Below are positions 5,415-8,183 of a stretch of 8,183 nucleotides of DNA, piece after piece. The position numbers and the translations under genes were made by a program. Each line of letters begins with the position of its first letter. The first letter of the stretch is position 1. Source of the stretch: CAYLNK01 sp964384675 (GTDB lineage Bacteria > Acidobacteriota > Thermoanaerobaculia > UBA5066); NCBI GenBank assembly GCA_964384675.1, contig CAYLNK010000309.1, positions 1-8,183 of the forward strand, in the 5' to 3' direction. The notes under the pieces were generated by a model. That model did no database searches. It worked only from the letters and a program-made list of their open reading frames with translations, and was not told the origin of the DNA.

Positions 5415-5459
5415 TGCAGCGGACTCGCTTCGCTCGCCGCTGAACTTCATTCGTTAGGC
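5415..5459 (+). repeat. attC site interrupted by the intron (left end lost)
   Basis: From TGCAGCGG (5415) to GTTAGGC (5453-5459) the sequence is identical to the consensus 59-bp sites. The first 14 bases (GCCTAACCCGGCGT) are replaced by the intron 5' end. In a simple insertion they would be found at the other end of the intron, but they do not appear anywhere between 4017 and 4370. So the intron 3' part and the attC left end were deleted together. This is the last attC of the array. Confidence 0.93.
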
Positions 5460-5557
5460 CACCAGGGCTTCAGGTTGGGGCCGTCCATGTCCCTCTCCCA
5501 GAAGCTCGCCGTCCGGGCTTCCGCGCGAACGAGTGACGGTTGCGTATCCTCGTTCTG
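5460..5557. other. Junction between array end and chromosome
   Basis: This 98-nt stretch sits between the last attC and the ferredoxin start. It holds no recognisable gene, no clear promoter and no terminator. A - strand frame ends here with a short peptide (FWERDMDGPNLKPWW) and stops within the attC. It runs antisense to the ferredoxin and looks like a shadow frame. The leader must hold the ferredoxin promoter unless transcription comes out of the array. Confidence 0.5.
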
Positions 5558-5938
5558 ATGCCAGACGACACTTCCCCCGCCCCGCCCCTCCCGGCGACAG
5601 CCCGCCGTCTCGGGATCGACGTCGCGCGCCGCCACATCTTCCTCTGCTGCGACCAGGCGAAGCCGAAGTGCTGCGAGCTCGGCGTCGGGCTCGCGGCCTG
5701 GGACTTCCTGAAGGCTCGCCTGAAGGAACTCGGGCTGTCCGAGCAGGGCGGGATCCAGCGCACGAAGACGAACTGCCTCCGGATCTGCGCCGACGGACCG
5801 ATCGCCGTCGTCTACCCGGAGGGCGTGTGGTACCACAGCTGTACGGCCGAGAACCTGGAGCGGATCGTGAGCGGGCACCTGGTGGAGGGCCGGATCGTCG
5901 AGGATCTGATGATCTTGACGCGACGGCTCGAGCCGTGA
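5558..5938 (+). CDS. Thioredoxin-like [2Fe-2S] ferredoxin
   Basis: This 126-residue cytoplasmic electron-transfer protein of the thioredoxin-fold [2Fe-2S] family has the expected layout. A first strand (RRHIFLCCDQAKPKCCE, 24-40) carries one pair of cluster cysteines. A helix follows, then TNCLRICADGPIAVVYPEGVWYHSC (71-95), with Cys73 and Cys77 as the second pair, and a VEGRIVEDLMI tail. Because the first cysteines are doubled (30/31 and 38/39), which of each pair binds iron is uncertain. The NCLRIC...GPIAVVYPEGVWY signature is typical of the stand-alone ferredoxins and of the related NADH-dehydrogenase and hydrogenase subunits. The ATG at 5558 was chosen because it lies just before the core. 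A TTG at 5540 in frame is an alternative, with only weak support from GAG at 5531. It overlaps the next gene by 4 nt. Confidence 0.88.
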   Translation: MPDDTSPAPPLPATARRLGIDVARRHIFLCCDQAKPKCCELGVGLAAWDFLKARLKELGLSEQGGIQRTKTNCLRICADGPIAVVYPEGVWYHSCTAENLERIVSGHLVEGRIVEDLMILTRRLEP

Positions 5939-6981
5939 CGGAGCCCGCCGACCTCGGACCGGAGCTGGTCGACCGGCTGTTCCGCCACCTGATGGTCGAC
6001 GAGGCCTGGAGCACGCGCGAAGAGCGCGGCTTCACGTGGTGGCCGCACCGCGCCGCCCAGAGGGTCTGGGCCGGCCGGTCGTTCGAGGACAACGGCGTCT
6101 CTGGATGCCGCCTGCACGTCGAGAGCGACGCCCTTCGCCTGGACGGATCTCTCGAAGACCCGGCCGCGTCCGTGCTGGTCGCCCTCCTGAGGTTCCCGCC
6201 GCTCTCGTCCTTCCACGTCGACACGGAGACCGGCGCGGTCCGGCTCTGGGCGAGCGCGTTCGTCTCGGGCGAGACCGCCCCTCACCTCCTGCCACGCCTC
6301 GCGGTCGCGGCCGCGCTTCAGGCGACCTACGTGGAGATGGGGGCGCCCGCGTTGCGGCAGCACACAGGCCTGCGGTCACTCACCAGCTCACACCCGGTCA
6401 CCGGCCCCCGTCCGGACGCAGACGACATGCTGAACCTCGCAGGCGCGCGCCTGATGCCCGCCGGGGAGCGTCCGAGCCGATACGGGGACACCGCCGAGCT
6501 GGCGGCCATCGCCGACGACCTGTTCGCGCGGGAAGCAGACGCCCGGCTCGTCCCGGGCGGCCTGAACGCCAGGTTTCCCTTCCGGGAGGACGGGGACAGA
6601 CCTTTCGGACCGCTCAGCTCCAGCCTCCTGCAAGTGCGGACTCACGAGGCTCATCCCGAGCTCGGGAACGGCGCTTTCCTCCGCCTTTTCCTTCCGCCCG
6701 TGATCCGGGGGGACCTGACCCGCGCGGCACTCTGGCTCAACCAGCTCGAGCGACACGACGAGCGGCTCGCGGGACTCTGCCTCGGCGCGTGGACGCTGGA
6801 GCAGTCCGAGCCCGAGCTCGAGCTACCCGTCCGCCCCGCCCCGCCGCGGCTGGCACACGTGACCTTCCTGCCGAACTACGTGTTCGCTCAGAACACGCTC
6901 TTCAATGCGTCGATGGACGCGGGTATGCGGGCCCTCTGGGCGGCGCACGTCTTCTCGCACGAGCACGCGGGCGGGCCTTGA
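5935..6981 (+). CDS. Hypothetical protein, 348 aa, coupled to ferredoxin
   Basis: I do not recognise a named family. The GTG start overlaps the ferredoxin stop (GTGA), which implies translational coupling. The frame is open further upstream to 5533, but that part is only a shadow over the ferredoxin. The protein has no signal peptide and no membrane span. It appears to have two similar parts. Residues 58-136 (strand, VRLWASAFVSG, then a long helix LLPRLAVAAALQATYVE) and 228-287 (SLLQVRTHE, AFLRLFLPPV, then TRAALWLNQLERHDERLAGLCLGAWTLE) share a strand-then-helix plan. That plan reminds me of YbjN or type III chaperone-like folds, but this is inference. The C-terminus (HVTFLPNYVFAQNTLFNASM...MRALWAAHVF) is probably a conserved family signature. 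No catalytic motif is evident. Confidence 0.75.
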   Translation: MTEPADLGPELVDRLFRHLMVDEAWSTREERGFTWWPHRAAQRVWAGRSFEDNGVSGCRLHVESDALRLDGSLEDPAASVLVALLRFPPLSSFHVDTETGAVRLWASAFVSGETAPHLLPRLAVAAALQATYVEMGAPALRQHTGLRSLTSSHPVTGPRPDADDMLNLAGARLMPAGERPSRYGDTAELAAIADDLFAREADARLVPGGLNARFPFREDGDRPFGPLSSSLLQVRTHEAHPELGNGAFLRLFLPPVIRGDLTRAALWLNQLERHDERLAGLCLGAWTLEQSEPELELPVRPAPPRLAHVTFLPNYVFAQNTLFNASMDAGMRALWAAHVFSHEHAGGP

Positions 6982-7060
6982 TATCATCCGGCGGCTCGAA
7001 CCGGCTCGGAGCGGGCCCGGACATGGAATCCGCGAGGCCCCTCGGGACGTTTACACAGCG

Positions 7061-7066
7061 AAGGAG
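7061..7066 (+). promoter_or_regulatory. Ribosome binding site of S-adenosylhomocysteinase gene
   Basis: AAGGAG lies 5 nt before the ATG at 7072, the strongest Shine-Dalgarno sequence in the window, and it fixes that start. The 90-nt gap before the gene (6982-7071) shows no recognisable riboswitch. Confidence 0.8.
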
Positions 7067-7071
7067 AAACG

Positions 7072-8183
<1,112 letters not shown>

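Noticed and set aside
4678..5457. A 259-codon + frame
   Set aside because: It is antisense to the intron RNA and its reverse transcriptase, serine- and arginine-rich, and runs into the attC.
1..5459. Regular repeats with unique sequence between them, CRISPR-like
   Set aside because: The repeats are 59-75 bp, have attC cores and arms, and are separated by hundreds of bases holding genes. No cas gene is visible.
5533..6981. A 482-codon frame as one large protein
   Set aside because: The first 134 codons overlap the ferredoxin in another frame and are arginine- and proline-rich shadow. The GTG at 5935 coupled to the ferredoxin stop fits better.
6982..7071. S-adenosylhomocysteine riboswitch before ahcY
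   Set aside because: I could not find the conserved core of that riboswitch in this 90-nt leader.

Overview
The window is GC-rich bacterial DNA with two parts that meet near 5460. Positions 1-5459 are the distal part of a chromosomal integron-type gene-cassette array. Positions 5460-8183 are ordinary chromosome. No integrase gene or attI site is present. From attC orientation (conserved GTTAGGC at the right end of every site, genes on the + strand) the integrase should lie off the left edge, and 5459 is the far end of the array. The host cannot be named from this sequence. The GC-rich chromosome, the bacterial-type S-adenosylhomocysteinase and the near-identical attC sites suggest an environmental bacterium with a sedentary integron.

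Array layout: eight attC sites, of which six are complete (365, 1147, 1517, 2112, 2770, 3278), one is cut by the window start, and one (5415-5459) has lost its left end to a group II intron. The cassettes in order are: a non-coding cassette (21-433); a membrane protein (445-1152); a second non-coding cassette (1200-1569); a secreted FAGHY-type protein (1584-2093); a soluble hypothetical protein (2191-2775); a 97-residue protein with a long untranslated tail (2840-3133); and a membrane protein cassette that has lost its own attC (3337-4017). The two non-coding cassettes share a 75-77 nt element (69 of 75 aligned bases identical) with nested inverted repeats and a 2-nt gap. This looks like a structured nucleic-acid element rather than a gene.

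Region 3810-5414 is a mosaic. The last cassette ORF ends in a winged-helix-like tail that does not fit its membrane N-terminus. It is followed by the C-terminal tail of a serine-recombinase-family protein (4054-4359, + strand). Then comes a truncated, frameshifted group IIC intron on the - strand (4366-5414), whose 5' end lies inside the last attC. This is the known habit of IIC-attC introns, which insert into the bottom strand of attC. The intron's 3' half, its YADD motif, and the left end of the attC are gone.

Flanking chromosome: a thioredoxin-like [2Fe-2S] ferredoxin (5558-5938) overlaps by 4 nt a 348-residue protein of unknown function (5935-6981). After a 90-nt gap comes the start of S-adenosylhomocysteine hydrolase (7072 to window end). 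The first two genes are probably translationally coupled. Any functional link to the methyl cycle is inference from position only.
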